Numbered from the stretch's first letter, positions 28,817 to 39,961 are shown. The stretch: 64,000 nt of DNA from Tateyamaria sp. Alg231-49 (GCF_900143535.1 NZ_FRFA01000004.1:124001-188000), one strand, 5' to 3'. Notes: a model not told the origin generated them from the sequence alone. A program made the numbers and translations.

Positions 28817-29305
28817 TCAGAGATCGTATCGTTTGAGAATCTTGTCGACCTTTTGGCCGTTGGCCATCTCATAGCCTTCGATCCGTCCATAATCCTGAAA
28901 ACCGCGGGATTGGTAGTAGATCAACCCACCCTCGTTATCGGCGCGGATGTTCGCGTTGATCCATGAGTAACCAAAGTCCTTGGCCGCCCGTTTGGTGGCA
29001 TCAAAGAGTTTAGAGCCAATCCCAAGCCCGGTTTGGCCAATCTGGACAAAGGTGGCGATTTCCGCGGCTTCGGGCGGAAGGTAGTCTCCGCCTTGCGCGA
29101 TCCACTGGAAGCCGACAACTTCCTCAGCGTCGTTTACAGCCACATGCCAGGCGTCGCGGTCATATTTGTCGGCCATCCATGTGACCAGGACATCGCCTGT
29201 GACCTTGGTGGCGATGGCGGTGGTGCTGCCGTCTTCGATGATCGGGTTGAGCAGCCGAGCCATGGACGGCGCATCCAGTGCGATAGCGGGGCGGACATTG
29301 ATCAT
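28817..29305 (-). CDS. GNAT-family N-acetyltransferase
   Basis: 162 residues. The acetyl-CoA binding motif is QTGLGIGSKLFDATKRAAKDFGY, followed by INANIRADNEGGLIYYQSRGFQDYG, the typical motif B and C-terminal strand. The start at 29305 overlaps the upstream HD gene stop (ATGA); an ATG two codons earlier (29311) is also possible. The acyl acceptor is not predictable. Confidence 0.85.
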   Translation of the reverse strand: MINVRPAIALDAPSMARLLNPIIEDGSTTAIATKVTGDVLVTWMADKYDRDAWHVAVNDAEEVVGFQWIAQGGDYLPPEAAEIATFVQIGQTGLGIGSKLFDATKRAAKDFGYSWINANIRADNEGGLIYYQSRGFQDYGRIEGYEMANGQKVDKILKRYDL

Positions 29306-29898
29306 GTGCATAGCTTCAACAGGGCGGCGTGGCGCGCGGTGAAGTCGGCGCGGGTTTCTAGTGGGGCGCGCAGGATGATTTTTAGATCTGCGATCATGTC
29401 CAGCGGGGGCTTGCCGAAAAAACGCGTGGCTTCTTGTTCTGTGAATCCAGCGATTTGCGTCGCCTCCATCCAAGCACTTATTTTGTCAGCCTTTTTGATC
29501 TGTTTTTTGATGGTCGCGGGTACCTTGGCGGGCAGACCAAATCGGATGTGCACTGCCGCCTCAAGCCGTTCATCGAGCGCGCCATAACCGGGGCCAACAG
29601 CTGCCTTCACGGGCGAAATCATGTCGCCGATCACGTATTCTGGTGCGTCATGCAGCAAGGCGGCGAGACGCCATTTTGGCGGCGCGTTTGGCGCGATGCG
29701 GCAAAACAGTGTTTCGACCAGCAGCGAATGTTCGGCCACGGAATAAGCGTAATCCCCGATCGTCTGCCCATTCCAACGCGCCACAAAGGCAAGCCCGTGA
29801 GCAATATCTTCGATTTCGATATCCATCGGCGTAGGGTCGAGTAGATCAAGGCGTCGTCCCGACAGCATCCGCTGCCAAGCACGGGGTTGTTTTGCCAT
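29302..29898 (-). CDS. HD-domain phosphohydrolase (YfbR-like)
   Basis: 198 residues. HD metal site: YSVAEHSLLV (first His), LLHDAPEYVIGD (HD pair) and later KKADKISAWMEA with Asp. It resembles YfbR-like 5'-nucleotidases or HD phosphohydrolases acting on nucleotides. The ATG at 29898 is supported by GGGGAG about 8 bases upstream. It is coupled to the GNAT gene downstream and divergent from ahcY. Confidence 0.82.
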   Translation of the reverse strand: MAKQPRAWQRMLSGRRLDLLDPTPMDIEIEDIAHGLAFVARWNGQTIGDYAYSVAEHSLLVETLFCRIAPNAPPKWRLAALLHDAPEYVIGDMISPVKAAVGPGYGALDERLEAAVHIRFGLPAKVPATIKKQIKKADKISAWMEATQIAGFTEQEATRFFGKPPLDMIADLKIILRAPLETRADFTARHAALLKLCT

Positions 29899-30105
29899 TT
29901 TTGTATCTCCCCTTCCGCCTTGAACTCTGCATTCAGCACGCGTGTGTTTTTTCATTATGGACCGCGTTGTGAAAGTCGCAATCTGCTTTCTTCGCCCACC
30001 CATATCGTGATTTTCTGCACACACTGTTTAGCGTGAAGCAAAGCCGCATTGAGCCAGCACACAGAAACTGGTAGCGGGAGCCCAACGTTAAAAAGGATTG
30101 TGCAG

Positions 30106-31494
30106 ATGGCAACCGACTACATTGTTAAAGATATCGCGCTGGCCGCTTATGGCCGCAAGGAACTGGACATCGCCGAGACAGAGATGCCAGGCCTGATGGC
30201 GTGCCGTGCCGAGTATGGTGAGAGCAAACCGCTTGCGGGTGCGCGCATCGTGGGTTCGCTCCATATGACCATTCAAACGGCGGTTCTGATTGAAACGCTG
30301 GTTGTGCTGGGTGCAGACGTACGCTGGGCCTCGTGCAACATCTTTTCCACGCAGGACCATGCGGCGGCTGTGATTGCCGAAGCGGGCGTGCCTGTCTTTG
30401 CCATCAAGGGCCAAAGCCTTGAAGAGCACTGGGATTATCTGGACAAATCGTTCCAATTTGCCGACGGACCGAACATGATTTTGGACGATGGTGGCGACGC
30501 TACTTTGTACATCTTGTTGGGCGCCCGTGCCGAAGCTGGCGAAGAGATCATTGCCGTTCCGACGTCTGAAGAAGAGACAGTGATCAAGGCGCAGATTGCC
30601 AAGCGGATGGCGGAAACCCCCGGTTGGTTCACCAAGATGCGCGATCAGATCAAGGGCGTATCCGAAGAAACGACAACTGGCGTGCACCGTCTTTATGAAC
30701 TGGTCCGCGATGGGCAGCTGCCGTTCCCTGCGATCAACGTGAACGATTCGGTGACCAAGTCGAAGTTCGACAACAAATACGGCTGTAAGGAATCGCTGGT
30801 CGACGGCATTCGTCGCGCCACGGACACCATGATGGCGGGCAAAGTTGCTGTTGTCATGGGCTACGGCGATGTTGGTAAAGGTTCTGCTGCGTCGCTCGCT
30901 GGTGCAGGTGCACGCGTTAAGGTGACCGAAGTAGATCCGATCTGTGCCCTGCAAGCGGCCATGGATGGTTTTGAGGTTGTGTTGCTGGAAGACGTTGTCG
31001 GATCGGCAGACATCTTCATCACCACCACCGGCAACAAGGACGTGATCCGCATCGAGCACATGCGCGAGATGAAGGACATGGCCATCGTTGGCAACATCGG
31101 CCACTTCGACAACGAAATTCAGGTTGCGGCCCTCAAGAACCACAAGTGGACGTCTATCAAGGAACAGGTGGACATGATCGAGATGCCGAATGGCAATCGT
31201 CTGATCCTGCTGTCCGAGGGGCGCTTGCTGAACCTTGGTAACGCGACGGGCCACCCGTCGTTCGTGATGTCTGCGTCCTTCACCAATCAGGTGCTGGCAC
31301 AGATCGAACTGTGGCAGAACACGGATCAGTACAAAAACGAGGTCTACATCCTGCCGAAAGCTCTGGATGAAAAGGTTGCGCGTCTGCACCTTGATCGTAT
31401 CGGTGTGAAACTGACCAAGCTGGACGGTGAACAAGCAGCGTATATCGGCGTCACACCCGAAGGGCCGTTCAAGCCTGAGCATTACCGTTATTGA
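30106..31494 (+). CDS. ahcY: S-adenosylhomocysteine hydrolase
   Basis: 462 residues. Substrate and NAD sites: [36 protein letters not shown] with the catalytic Lys and Asp, and the NAD motif [15 protein letters not shown]. The C terminus [27 protein letters not shown] is diagnostic. It splits SAH to adenosine and homocysteine, relieving methyltransferase inhibition. The ATG at 30106 follows AAGGAT at an 8-base gap. The 207-bp upstream gap shows no SAM- or SAH-riboswitch I could recognise. Confidence 0.97.
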   Translation: MATDYIVKDIALAAYGRKELDIAETEMPGLMACRAEYGESKPLAGARIVGSLHMTIQTAVLIETLVVLGADVRWASCNIFSTQDHAAAVIAEAGVPVFAIKGQSLEEHWDYLDKSFQFADGPNMILDDGGDATLYILLGARAEAGEEIIAVPTSEEETVIKAQIAKRMAETPGWFTKMRDQIKGVSEETTTGVHRLYELVRDGQLPFPAINVNDSVTKSKFDNKYGCKESLVDGIRRATDTMMAGKVAVVMGYGDVGKGSAASLAGAGARVKVTEVDPICALQAAMDGFEVVLLEDVVGSADIFITTTGNKDVIRIEHMREMKDMAIVGNIGHFDNEIQVAALKNHKWTSIKEQVDMIEMPNGNRLILLSEGRLLNLGNATGHPSFVMSASFTNQVLAQIELWQNTDQYKNEVYILPKALDEKVARLHLDRIGVKLTKLDGEQAAYIGVTPEGPFKPEHYRY

Positions 31495-31537
31495 TAAGCT
31501 GGGTGGGGCGAAACTCCGCCTTACTGTTTGACAAAAA

Positions 31538-31568
31538 GGCCCCGCGCAGCAGCGTCGGGGCCTTTTTT
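31538..31568 (+). terminator. ahcY intrinsic terminator
   Basis: GGCCCCG pairs with CGGGGCC over an 11-nt loop, followed by six T residues and more T-rich sequence. Confidence 0.92.
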
Positions 31569-31610
31569 ACTTTTCCGCTCTGGATCAGATCGCCGTTCGG
31601 ATTGGTCCGT

Positions 31611-33092
31611 CTAAGCGCCCTTCTTCTGCGGGTTTCCGAGGTCTTCGGCCTCGATCACGTCGCTGTCTGCGGCAGTGGTTTCCACGACGGCGCTGGTTGT
31701 GTCTGCCACATCAGACCCTTTTGGCGCCAACAGCGGCAGCATCTCTGTGCCTCCGGGCATAGCTACCATCGCGCTGGGCGGCCGTTTCCATGTCAGTGTG
31801 TCGAAGGCCGCGCAATTGTTGCAGGTTGGTGTCCATTCAGGCTCGATATTCTGGCAATTGTCGCACACCCATTGCGGTCCACGTGGGGCAGATAGCGCGC
31901 GGGTGAGCCAGCCCTGAACCACTGCGTCACTGGCACCCTGACCCCGTTCAATTGCAGCCATCAGGGTTGCTGAGCGAATTGTAGGATCAGTTTCGAACAG
32001 ATCACCAAGCGCGCGACGCGCTGCTGGGAAGTCTTCGGCGGCGATGTTGAGTTCGGACATCAACATCTTGGTTTCAGAGCTGTCCGGGTGCACGCGCCCC
32101 AGCTGGCCAAATCGTTTGAGACGTGCTGTCGGAGTCTCGTCCGGCTCGATTGCTGCAAAGGCGGCGGCGAGATCGGGGTGGGGTTGTGCCTCCCATGCCT
32201 TTTTCAGCACGCGGGCCGCGTATTTCTTTTGCCCTTTTTCGATATAGCCTTGGGCGGCCATCACCGCCGCTGGGATCAAATCAGGGGACTGTTTATTGGC
32301 AGCTATCGCCGCCTCGCGCGCCTCGATGGTTTGATCTTCGTCGAATATCTTCTTGGCTTCGCTCAATGCCAGAACGGCATCGCGCCGTTTGTGCAGATCG
32401 CGGGGCATGCTGCCATAGCGCAGTTTGGCGGACAGGGTCTTGCGCGCACCTGTCCAATCCTCATCCGCGGCTTGAAGCTTGAGCAACACGTCCTGGGTGT
32501 CCTCATGCTTGGGCTTTAGCGCAAAGGCCTTTTCGGCCAGCTTCAGTGCCGTGTCTGTGTCTCCATCCGCAAGCTTTTGTTTCATGATTCCGCGCACACC
32601 GACAAAGCGTGTGGATTCGCTTTGCACCAGTTTGCGATAGGTTTCTTCTGCTTTCTTGCGGTCCCCAGCCATTTCCGCTGCCTGTGCGGTCAGCAAGTTG
32701 GTCAGTTCGGGGCGATTCAGATAGCGATCTGCTTTTTCCGCCTTGGCCAGCGCCACGCGCCCTTCGCCAGAGGCGAGGGCCATCATGCCTTCGGCAATCG
32801 CGTCAAATCCTTTGGCCGCCTTGTTGCGCGCAAAATACCGAGACAAGGCCGTTTCATCACCGTTGAGGAATTTCCAGAGAGCGATAAGCAGGCCCAGCAG
32901 CTTGAGCCCAAGCCAGATCACGATGACCAACGCAAACAGTGCAATAACGGACTCCAGCGGACCAAACGGATATTCGCGCCCGCCAACGACAACTGTCAGA
33001 CCGCCTTCGGCTTCCAGAAGATAGCCTGCCCCGAGGGCCAGCGCGGCAACCGCACAAACAAAAAAGATAATCTTGAACAAAGACCAGATCAT
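31611..33092 (-). CDS. hemY: HemY-like TPR membrane protein with a C-terminal CxxC/CxxC ribbon
   Basis: 493 residues. Two N-terminal membrane helices (MIWSLFKIIFFVCAVAALALGAGY and ESVIALFALVIVIWLGLKLLGLLIAL) enclose a small periplasmic loop, the HemY_N domain. A cytosolic TPR solenoid follows from about 100 to 400, then CDNC at 410-413 and CNNC at 424-427 with Trp between them, a rubredoxin-like metal ribbon. It is not the protoporphyrinogen oxidase of the same name; its role in tetrapyrrole metabolism is unclear. AAAGGG lies 8 bases upstream of the ATG. Confidence 0.85.
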   Translation of the reverse strand: MIWSLFKIIFFVCAVAALALGAGYLLEAEGGLTVVVGGREYPFGPLESVIALFALVIVIWLGLKLLGLLIALWKFLNGDETALSRYFARNKAAKGFDAIAEGMMALASGEGRVALAKAEKADRYLNRPELTNLLTAQAAEMAGDRKKAEETYRKLVQSESTRFVGVRGIMKQKLADGDTDTALKLAEKAFALKPKHEDTQDVLLKLQAADEDWTGARKTLSAKLRYGSMPRDLHKRRDAVLALSEAKKIFDEDQTIEAREAAIAANKQSPDLIPAAVMAAQGYIEKGQKKYAARVLKKAWEAQPHPDLAAAFAAIEPDETPTARLKRFGQLGRVHPDSSETKMLMSELNIAAEDFPAARRALGDLFETDPTIRSATLMAAIERGQGASDAVVQGWLTRALSAPRGPQWVCDNCQNIEPEWTPTCNNCAAFDTLTWKRPPSAMVAMPGGTEMLPLLAPKGSDVADTTSAVVETTAADSDVIEAEDLGNPQKKGA

Positions 33093-33103
33093 AATGGGCC
33101 CTT

Positions 33104-34408
<1,305 letters not shown>

Positions 34409-34500
34409 GGTCGTCTCCCCCTTCCGATTCTTTTGATGCATGTTGCATCGGATAAAACACTACTCCGCGCGCCGCTGCCTCTCAACCCGCCGGATTGCAA

Positions 34501-35175
34501 TCAGGACCGTGTTAGCGCCTCAGCCAGTGCCGCGCCCATTGCCTGTGCATCTGGGTGGGCTGCAACGTTGAGGGAATATACTGCTTTCACTGGAATTTCG
34601 TGCCCTACTGCGGCGCTGAGGGCAATGACCTGCACGGAATGCAGGGTTGGCGCTGTCTTTACAAATTGGGCCGCTGTGCGCGGGGAAAACAGGGGAACAA
34701 TTGCGCGGCGGGCATTCAGGATCGCCTGCTGTGCCTCGTCAGACAAAGGACGCAGGATTTGATCATAGATTGGAACATTACTGATGTTCAGTCCCGCTTG
34801 GGACAGCTTGCCTGAAATGTCCCCGCGCGTATGCCTGCCAGACAAATGCACAAGGCGGTCCTTGGGCTGCATGGACCGAAGCGCGTTCACCAGACCATCG
34901 GCATCGCTGCCAACCTGCTGTGCGTTCCACCCTTTTGCCAAAGCGGCCTCGGTCGTGGCCGGACCGATGCAATAGGCCGCGCGCCCATGGCCCTCTGGCG
35001 CGGCCTCAACCCCATTTCGCGATGAGAAAACCGCACTGTCTTGAGGGCCTATTTTGGCGTCATTCTGCATTGGAATGATGTCGATCAGGGGGCTGAACAC
35101 AGGGTTCAACTGTGCGCGCACGTTTTCTGGCAGTGTGGTCACAAAACCTTCTGACGCAGCACGCGGGCGCGTCAT
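34501..35175 (-). CDS. hemD: Uroporphyrinogen-III synthase
   Basis: 224 residues from the ATG at 35175. [11 protein letters not shown] at the N terminus, [16 protein letters not shown] in the centre, and VPIYDQILR with [13 protein letters not shown] near the C terminus match HemD. It cyclises hydroxymethylbilane to uroporphyrinogen III. The family normally has a short beta-strand before TRP, so a GTG start at 35214 ([14 protein letters not shown]) is also plausible; neither start has a good SD. It lies upstream of mic60-hemY and is divergent from tsaD. Confidence 0.88.
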   Translation of the reverse strand: MTRPRAASEGFVTTLPENVRAQLNPVFSPLIDIIPMQNDAKIGPQDSAVFSSRNGVEAAPEGHGRAAYCIGPATTEAALAKGWNAQQVGSDADGLVNALRSMQPKDRLVHLSGRHTRGDISGKLSQAGLNISNVPIYDQILRPLSDEAQQAILNARRAIVPLFSPRTAAQFVKTAPTLHSVQVIALSAAVGHEIPVKAVYSLNVAAHPDAQAMGAALAEALTRS

Positions 35176-35263
35176 GATCAGGGGAACCAGTGCGGGGGAT
35201 GCATTGTTTGGCACAACTCGAAGTGTTACCTCGCGCGCAAGCCTCGTGCAACGGATCCATATG

Positions 35264-36358
35264 ATGACCCCCACCCAAACCCTGCTGGGCATTGAAAGCA
35301 GCTGTGACGATACTGCCGCTGCGGTGGTACGCGGTGCGCCGGGGGATATGCACGTTCTGTCGTCCGTCGTCTTTGGTCAGGCGGAATTACATGCCGATTT
35401 TGGCGGCGTCGTGCCTGAGATTGCAGCCCGCGCCCACGCGGAACGTCTGGATGTCAGTATCGCTGCGGCGTTGGAGCAGGCAGACCTCGGTTTGGATCAG
35501 ATTGATGCCATCGCCGTGACCTGTGGACCGGGTCTGATCGGCGGTGTTGTGTCAGGTGTGATGATGGCCAAGGGGTTGTCGGCAGCCACTGGCCTGCCCC
35601 TTTACGGTGTGAACCATCTGGCAGGACATGCGCTGACCCCGCGCCTGACGGATGGGGTCGCCTTTCCCTATCTTATGCTGCTGGTGTCGGGCGGGCATTG
35701 TCAGTTCCTGATCGCGCATGGCCCGGACAAGTTTGAGCGGCTTGGTGGCACCATCGACGACGCGCCTGGCGAAGCCTTTGACAAAGTTGCGCGGCTATTG
35801 GGGTTGGGTCAGCCCGGCGGCCCGGCGATAGAAGCGATCTCGGCCCATGGGAATGCGGTACGCTTTGCCTTTCCGCGTCCGCTCGCCAACAAGCCGGGAT
35901 GCGATCTGAGCTTTTCTGGCCTGAAGACAGCAGTCTTGCGCGCCCGAGACGATCTGGTTGCCGCGCAAGAGGGGCTGCACGCGTCAGATCAGGCCGATCT
36001 TGCCGCCTCTTTTCAAGCTGCTGTGCGTGATAGTCTGGTTGGCAAGAGTGCGCGGGCTTTGGAGGCTTACTTGGCTCTTAACCCGCACCAACCCATGTTT
36101 TGTGTTGCGGGTGGTGTTGCTGCAAACATGGCTATTCGCGCCGGATTGGAAGCTGTTTCTTCCGATCTGAGTGTCCGTTTTCTGGCTCCACCTCTTTCGC
36201 TGTGCACTGACAATGCCGCGATGATTGCAGCAGCCGGGATCGAACAAATGGCTGTGCGTGGTCCCGACGGGATGGCGCTTTCGGCCCGTCCTCGTATGCC
36301 GCTTGATACGGAACGGGCTGGGATGCTGGGGTCGGGCAAGAAGGGGGCCAAAGCATGA
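35264..36358 (+). CDS. tsaD: TsaD, tRNA N6-threonylcarbamoyltransferase
   Basis: 364 residues. [16 protein letters not shown] at the start, the metal-binding HLAGHA (HxxxH), the phosphate loop [26 protein letters not shown] and the late [10 protein letters not shown] and [10 protein letters not shown]. It transfers threonylcarbamoyl to A37. Two adjacent ATGs exist at 35261 and 35264; the second has slightly better SD spacing (GGATCCAT). The stop overlaps gpsA by 4 bases. Confidence 0.96.
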   Translation: MTPTQTLLGIESSCDDTAAAVVRGAPGDMHVLSSVVFGQAELHADFGGVVPEIAARAHAERLDVSIAAALEQADLGLDQIDAIAVTCGPGLIGGVVSGVMMAKGLSAATGLPLYGVNHLAGHALTPRLTDGVAFPYLMLLVSGGHCQFLIAHGPDKFERLGGTIDDAPGEAFDKVARLLGLGQPGGPAIEAISAHGNAVRFAFPRPLANKPGCDLSFSGLKTAVLRARDDLVAAQEGLHASDQADLAASFQAAVRDSLVGKSARALEAYLALNPHQPMFCVAGGVAANMAIRAGLEAVSSDLSVRFLAPPLSLCTDNAAMIAAAGIEQMAVRGPDGMALSARPRMPLDTERAGMLGSGKKGAKA

Positions 36359-37293
36359 GTATTGCCGTCATCGGTGCAGGCGCATTTGGGACTGCCCTTG
36401 CAGTGACGCTGGGACGGGAAGGACCTGTGGCCTTGTGGGGTCGTGATGTGGGGCCTTTGGCCGCCGAACGGGAAAACCGCCGTCGATTGCCCGGTGTTGC
36501 TTTTCCGGCAGACATGGTCATTTTGACGCAATTAGAGACTGCTTTAGAGTCTGATATCTTACTGATTGCATTACCAGCACAGTCCCTTTCCACCTTTGCA
36601 TCTACCAACGATCTAAGCGGCAAAACCGTTGTGGCCTGCTGCAAAGGGATTGATTTGGCGTCCGGGTCTGGCCCCTCATCGCTTCTGGCAACGGCCAAAC
36701 ATGTCGCTGTGCTGACGGGCCCAAGCTTTGCCGCTGACATTGCAAATGGATTGCCAACCGCATTGACGCTGGCCTGTGCGGATGAGGCCGTTGGGCAGGG
36801 TCTGCAGGCGCAGTTGTCCACATCAACACTGCGCCTCTATCGCAGTACGGATGTGGTGGGCGCGGAACTGGGCGGGGCACTCAAGAATGTGATTGCCATT
36901 GGGTGCGGCGCTGTCATGGGCGCTGGGCTTGGAGACAGTGCCCGCGCTGCTTTGATGACCCGCGGATTTGCCGAAATGCAGCGGGTGGCGGCAGCTTTTG
37001 GGGCGCAGGCCGAGACTTTGATGGGGCTGAGTGGGTTGGGTGATCTGACCCTGACTTGTACGAGTGACCAGTCCCGCAACTACGGGCTTGGCCTTGCGCT
37101 TGGGGCGGGACGCGACTTTGATAGCGGCGTCACTGTGGAAGGGGCCGCCACTGCGCAGGCCCTGCGCCGTGTGGCGCGTGAACGGGGATTGGATTTGCCC
37201 ATTTGTGCCTGCGTTTCCGATCTGGTCGCAGGTGACGTGGATATGAAGGGTGCGATGCAGCAGTTGCTGGGCCGCCCGCTCAAGGAGGAATGA
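36355..37293 (+). CDS. gpsA: Glycerol-3-phosphate dehydrogenase [NAD(P)+]
   Basis: 312 residues. N-terminal Rossmann motif [31 protein letters not shown], the catalytic Lys in [15 protein letters not shown], and [14 protein letters not shown]. It makes sn-glycerol-3-phosphate for phospholipids. Start overlaps tsaD (ATGA); the next gene follows after 1 base. Confidence 0.96.
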   Translation: MSIAVIGAGAFGTALAVTLGREGPVALWGRDVGPLAAERENRRRLPGVAFPADMVILTQLETALESDILLIALPAQSLSTFASTNDLSGKTVVACCKGIDLASGSGPSSLLATAKHVAVLTGPSFAADIANGLPTALTLACADEAVGQGLQAQLSTSTLRLYRSTDVVGAELGGALKNVIAIGCGAVMGAGLGDSARAALMTRGFAEMQRVAAAFGAQAETLMGLSGLGDLTLTCTSDQSRNYGLGLALGAGRDFDSGVTVEGAATAQALRRVARERGLDLPICACVSDLVAGDVDMKGAMQQLLGRPLKEE

Positions 37294-37294
37294 C

Positions 37295-37570
37295 ATGATT
37301 TTTGCATTGATGGCGTGGGATAAAGAGGGCGCATTGCCAATCCGGATGGAGAACCGGCCCGATCATCTGGCCTATCTGGAAAGCACTGGCGTGGTCCAAA
37401 AGGCAGGTCCGTTTCTGGACGCGGATGGACAGCCCTGTGGGTCGCTGATTGTGCTGGATGTCGCCGACATGACTGCTGCTCAGGCTTGGGCGGACAACGA
37501 TCCATACGCCAAGGCTGGGCTGTTCGCAGACGTGCAGATCACCGCGTGGAAACAGGTCATGGGCGCATGA
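37295..37570 (+). CDS. YciI-like protein
   Basis: 91 residues, MIFALMAWDKEGALPIRMENRPDHLAYLE, a YCII-domain protein of ferredoxin-like fold. The conserved His is in RPDHLAYL and the Asp in ADNDPYAKAGLF. Family members are small enzymes or binding proteins, mostly uncharacterised. A full AAGGAGG lies 7 bases upstream, the best SD in this stretch. The stop overlaps the EVE gene start. Confidence 0.88.
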   Translation: MIFALMAWDKEGALPIRMENRPDHLAYLESTGVVQKAGPFLDADGQPCGSLIVLDVADMTAAQAWADNDPYAKAGLFADVQITAWKQVMGA

Positions 37571-37986
37571 AGTACTGGCTGTTCAAGTCCGAACCCAGCA
37601 CATGGAGTTGGGACGATCAGGTTGCCAAGGGCGACGAGGGCGAGGAATGGGACGGCGTGCGCAACTATCAGGCGCGCAATTTCATGCGCGAGATGGTCGT
37701 TGGGGATCGCGGCTTCTTTTACCACTCGCAAAAGGAAAAGGCTGTGGTTGGCATTGTCGAGGTGATTGCCGAGGCACACGCTGACAGCACGACTGACGAT
37801 GACCGTTGGGAGTGTGTGGACATCAAAGCCATAGGCCCTGTCAAAACGCCGGTCACGCTGGAGATGGTTAAGGCGGATGTGCGCCTTTCCGAAATGGCGT
37901 TGATCCGCAATTCCCGTCTGTCTGTGCAGCCTGTGACAGATGCAGAATGGCGCGCCGTGTGCGAGATGGCGGGCGTGCCTGCATAA
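37567..37986 (+). CDS. EVE-domain protein
   Basis: 139 residues of a PUA-like EVE domain: MKYWLFKSEPSTWSWDDQ at the start, WDGVRNYQARNFMREM, and GFFYHSQKEKAVVGIVEV. EVE domains are thought to bind modified bases in nucleic acid. It is the last gene of the tsaD-gpsA-YciI-EVE chain, where every junction is within 4 bases. Confidence 0.92.
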   Translation: MKYWLFKSEPSTWSWDDQVAKGDEGEEWDGVRNYQARNFMREMVVGDRGFFYHSQKEKAVVGIVEVIAEAHADSTTDDDRWECVDIKAIGPVKTPVTLEMVKADVRLSEMALIRNSRLSVQPVTDAEWRAVCEMAGVPA

Positions 37987-38015
37987 ATGTTTGGCCTGAC
38001 GCCCGATCTCTGTCA

Positions 38016-38037
38016 AATTGGCATTAAACTGCCAATT
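38016..38037 (+). promoter_or_regulatory. Perfect inverted repeat directly before a ribosome-binding site
   Basis: AATTGGCA-TTAAAC-TGCCAATT, an 8-bp perfect dyad, abuts the SD GGGAGG of the DUF1761 gene. It could be an operator, or an RNA hairpin adjoining the SD. Confidence 0.55.
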
Positions 38038-38048
38038 GGGAGGGTGAT

Positions 38049-38447
38049 ATGGGATTTCTTGCAGTCATAATTGCTGGAATCGGCGGATTCATGTTTGGCG
38101 CTGTCTGGTACACACTCTTTGCCAAACAGTGGATGGCAGCATCGGGTGTGCCGTTGAATGAGGCCGGGGATGCTCCTGCCAACCGGTCCAATCCCGTTCC
38201 CTACATCACCAGTATAATTGGTGCGATTTTAGTGGCAGGCATGATGCGCCACGTTTTTGTTCTTAGCGGGATCGACACTGTGGGTGCCGGTCTGGTGTCT
38301 GGATTTGGTACGGGGTTGTTTCTGGTCAGCCCTTGGATTGCCACCTTTTACGGGTTCAGCGCGCGGCCCTTTCGACTGACGCTGATCGACGGGGGCTATG
38401 CCACGTTCGGGTGCACGGTCATCGGCACGATTCTGACGCTGTTTTAG
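38049..38447 (+). CDS. DUF1761 membrane protein
   Basis: 132 residues, four hydrophobic segments: FLAVIIAGIGGFMFGAVWYTLF, ITSIIGAILVAGMM, GLVSGFGTGLFLVSPWIATFYGF, and ATFGCTVIGTILTLF. The AVWYTLFAKQWM segment is typical of DUF1761. No function is known. GGGAGG lies 6 bases upstream, next to the dyad at 38016-38037. Confidence 0.82.
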   Translation: MGFLAVIIAGIGGFMFGAVWYTLFAKQWMAASGVPLNEAGDAPANRSNPVPYITSIIGAILVAGMMRHVFVLSGIDTVGAGLVSGFGTGLFLVSPWIATFYGFSARPFRLTLIDGGYATFGCTVIGTILTLF

Positions 38448-38454
38448 AACAGGA

Positions 38455-38558
38455 AAGGGGTCTGACCCAAAGTGATCAAACCCCTTACACCCTCAGCGCG
38501 CACTCCCATGAGCCACCACAAGTGTTCAAAATAAGGGTCTGACCTTTCTGGTCTGACC
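38455..38558. repeat. Small hairpin and three GGTCTGACC copies in the 38.45-38.68 kb gap
   Basis: AAGGGGT at 38455-38461 pairs with ACCCCTT at 38480-38486. The 9-mer GGTCTGACC occurs at 38459-38467, 38536-38544 and 38550-38558. No gene is seen here; the meaning is unknown. Confidence 0.5.
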
Positions 38559-38628
38559 ACACAGACTTACGCGGTATGGCGCATATAACGCAAATCCTAA
38601 GTCGTTATGATTAGAGGCAAAACAGAAA

Positions 38629-38650
38629 CACCCGCCTCTATGGGCGGGTG
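38629..38650 (-). terminator. Terminator of the DUF2853 gene
   Basis: CACCCGCC pairs with GGCGGGTG over a 6-nt loop; on the minus strand it is followed by TTTCTGTTTTG. Confidence 0.82.
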
Positions 38651-38675
38651 CGCTTTAGTCACTTGTTTGCCGGGC

Positions 38676-39017
38676 TTAGCCGTAAACGGATTCTTTGCCG
38701 AAATGCTTGGTCAGCATGTAGTAGACAACGGCGCGGTATTTGTTGCGCTCGGACTTGCCGTAGGTTTCGAGGACGCTGTCGATTGCGGCCATCAGGTCCG
38801 GGCTGTCGGACAGGCCCAGCTTTTTCATCAGGAAGTTTTCTTTGACAGTTTCCAGTTCGGATTTCTGGCTGCCTGCGACGGTCGATGCGTCCGCATTGTA
38901 GATTGCCGGACCACAGGCAATCGTCACTTTGGTCAGCAGGTCCATATCCGGCGTCATGCCACACTTGTTTTTGAGGTCGTCCGCGTATTGCGCAATCAGG
39001 TCGTCGCGTTTGCCCAT
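38676..39017 (-). CDS. DUF2853 protein
   Basis: 113 residues beginning MGKRDDLIAQYADDLKNKCG, mostly helical, with MAAIDSVLETYGKSERNKYRAVVYYMLTKHF at the end, as in DUF2853. GGGAG lies 10 bases upstream. Small soluble protein of unknown role. Confidence 0.83.
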   Translation of the reverse strand: MGKRDDLIAQYADDLKNKCGMTPDMDLLTKVTIACGPAIYNADASTVAGSQKSELETVKENFLMKKLGLSDSPDLMAAIDSVLETYGKSERNKYRAVVYYMLTKHFGKESVYG

Positions 39018-39183
39018 GTCTTCATTCTCCCAGCGGTATTGACGCCCCAAACTTTTGGTGGCGCGTATCGTTACAATTATGTTTGCGCACGTTAGCGGTA
39101 AAGTTTCCGTGCACAAAGAAGTTTTCAGGGGGAAAGTATGGCCAGGTTTCCCGGTTAAGATTGCAAAACGACGGAGTGCGTTC

Positions 39184-39873
39184 TCAGCGGATCGTAAGGA
39201 TTTCGTCCAGTGGCTTTTTCATCTTGGCAACAGCAGGCACGGTTGCATCCTCTGCAGCGTGTCCAACGGCGATGATCATCGTCGCTTTTTCGCTGTCGGG
39301 CCGTTCAAGCAGCTCGCCAAGGAACTTCATCGGATTGGGGGTATGTGTCAGCGTGACAAGACCTGCGCTGTGCAAAGCTGTGAGCAACATGCCGGTGGCG
39401 ATCCCGACGCTTTCGGGCACGTAGTAATTCTTGTACCGGGTGCCGTCGTCAAAGGTGCCATAGCGCTGGGCAAAGACAACGATCAGCCATGGCGCATCCG
39501 TCAGATGCGGTTTGTGATCGTTGGTGCCGATAGGTTCCAGCGCCTTGATCCATTCGTCACTGGCGCCGCCGCCGTAGAATTTACGCTCTTCTTCTTCGGC
39601 TGCTTCGCGGATTTTCTGCTTGGTGGCGGCATCGCGTACAGCAACAAAGTGCCAGGGCTGGTGGTTTGCTCCGGATGGCGCAGTACCGGCGGCGGCGATG
39701 CAGGTTTCGATGACACTTTGGTCAACGGGGCGGGTTGAATAATCGCGGACCGAGTGCCGGGTGGCGAGGAAGTCACGGAATTCCTGAACCCGCGCCAGCA
39801 TTTCGTCGTCCGTTAGTGACGCGCGGTCTGGCAGGGCGAGTTGGCTGTATTCAAGGTTGTCTTTGGAGAACAT
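39184..39873 (-). CDS. Nitroreductase-family flavoprotein
   Basis: 229 residues. FMN-binding RHSVRDYSTRPVD near residue 40, GTAPSGANHQPWHFVAV, and the late TLTHTPNPMKFLGELLERPDSEKATMIIAVGHA. It resembles the iodotyrosine-dehalogenase/BluB side of the family, but the substrate is not assignable. AAAGG lies 6 bases upstream. It lies downstream of gyrB on the same strand. Confidence 0.85.
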   Translation of the reverse strand: MFSKDNLEYSQLALPDRASLTDDEMLARVQEFRDFLATRHSVRDYSTRPVDQSVIETCIAAAGTAPSGANHQPWHFVAVRDAATKQKIREAAEEEERKFYGGGASDEWIKALEPIGTNDHKPHLTDAPWLIVVFAQRYGTFDDGTRYKNYYVPESVGIATGMLLTALHSAGLVTLTHTPNPMKFLGELLERPDSEKATMIIAVGHAAEDATVPAVAKMKKPLDEILTIR

Positions 39874-39961
39874 GGGGCACCTTTGGTTTCAGCATTGCTA
39901 TAGCAGATGTCATGCGCGGCGGGAACGACTGAGCGCACCCGACCGCGGCCTGATGCTTAGA

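Noticed and set aside
29899-30105. SAH or SAM riboswitch before ahcY
   Set aside because: No conserved core or pseudoknot pattern known to me could be found in the 207-bp gap.
30088-31482. 464-codon open frame opposite ahcY
   Set aside because: Shadow of the ahcY codons; composition rich in His and Arg, no motif, no SD.
38570-38625. Attachment-site remnant in the DUF1761-DUF2853 gap
   Set aside because: AAGTCGTTATGATTAGAGG is loosely similar to the sequence after the integrase relic (62624-62648), but only about 12 of 19 positions match and there is no integrase nearby.
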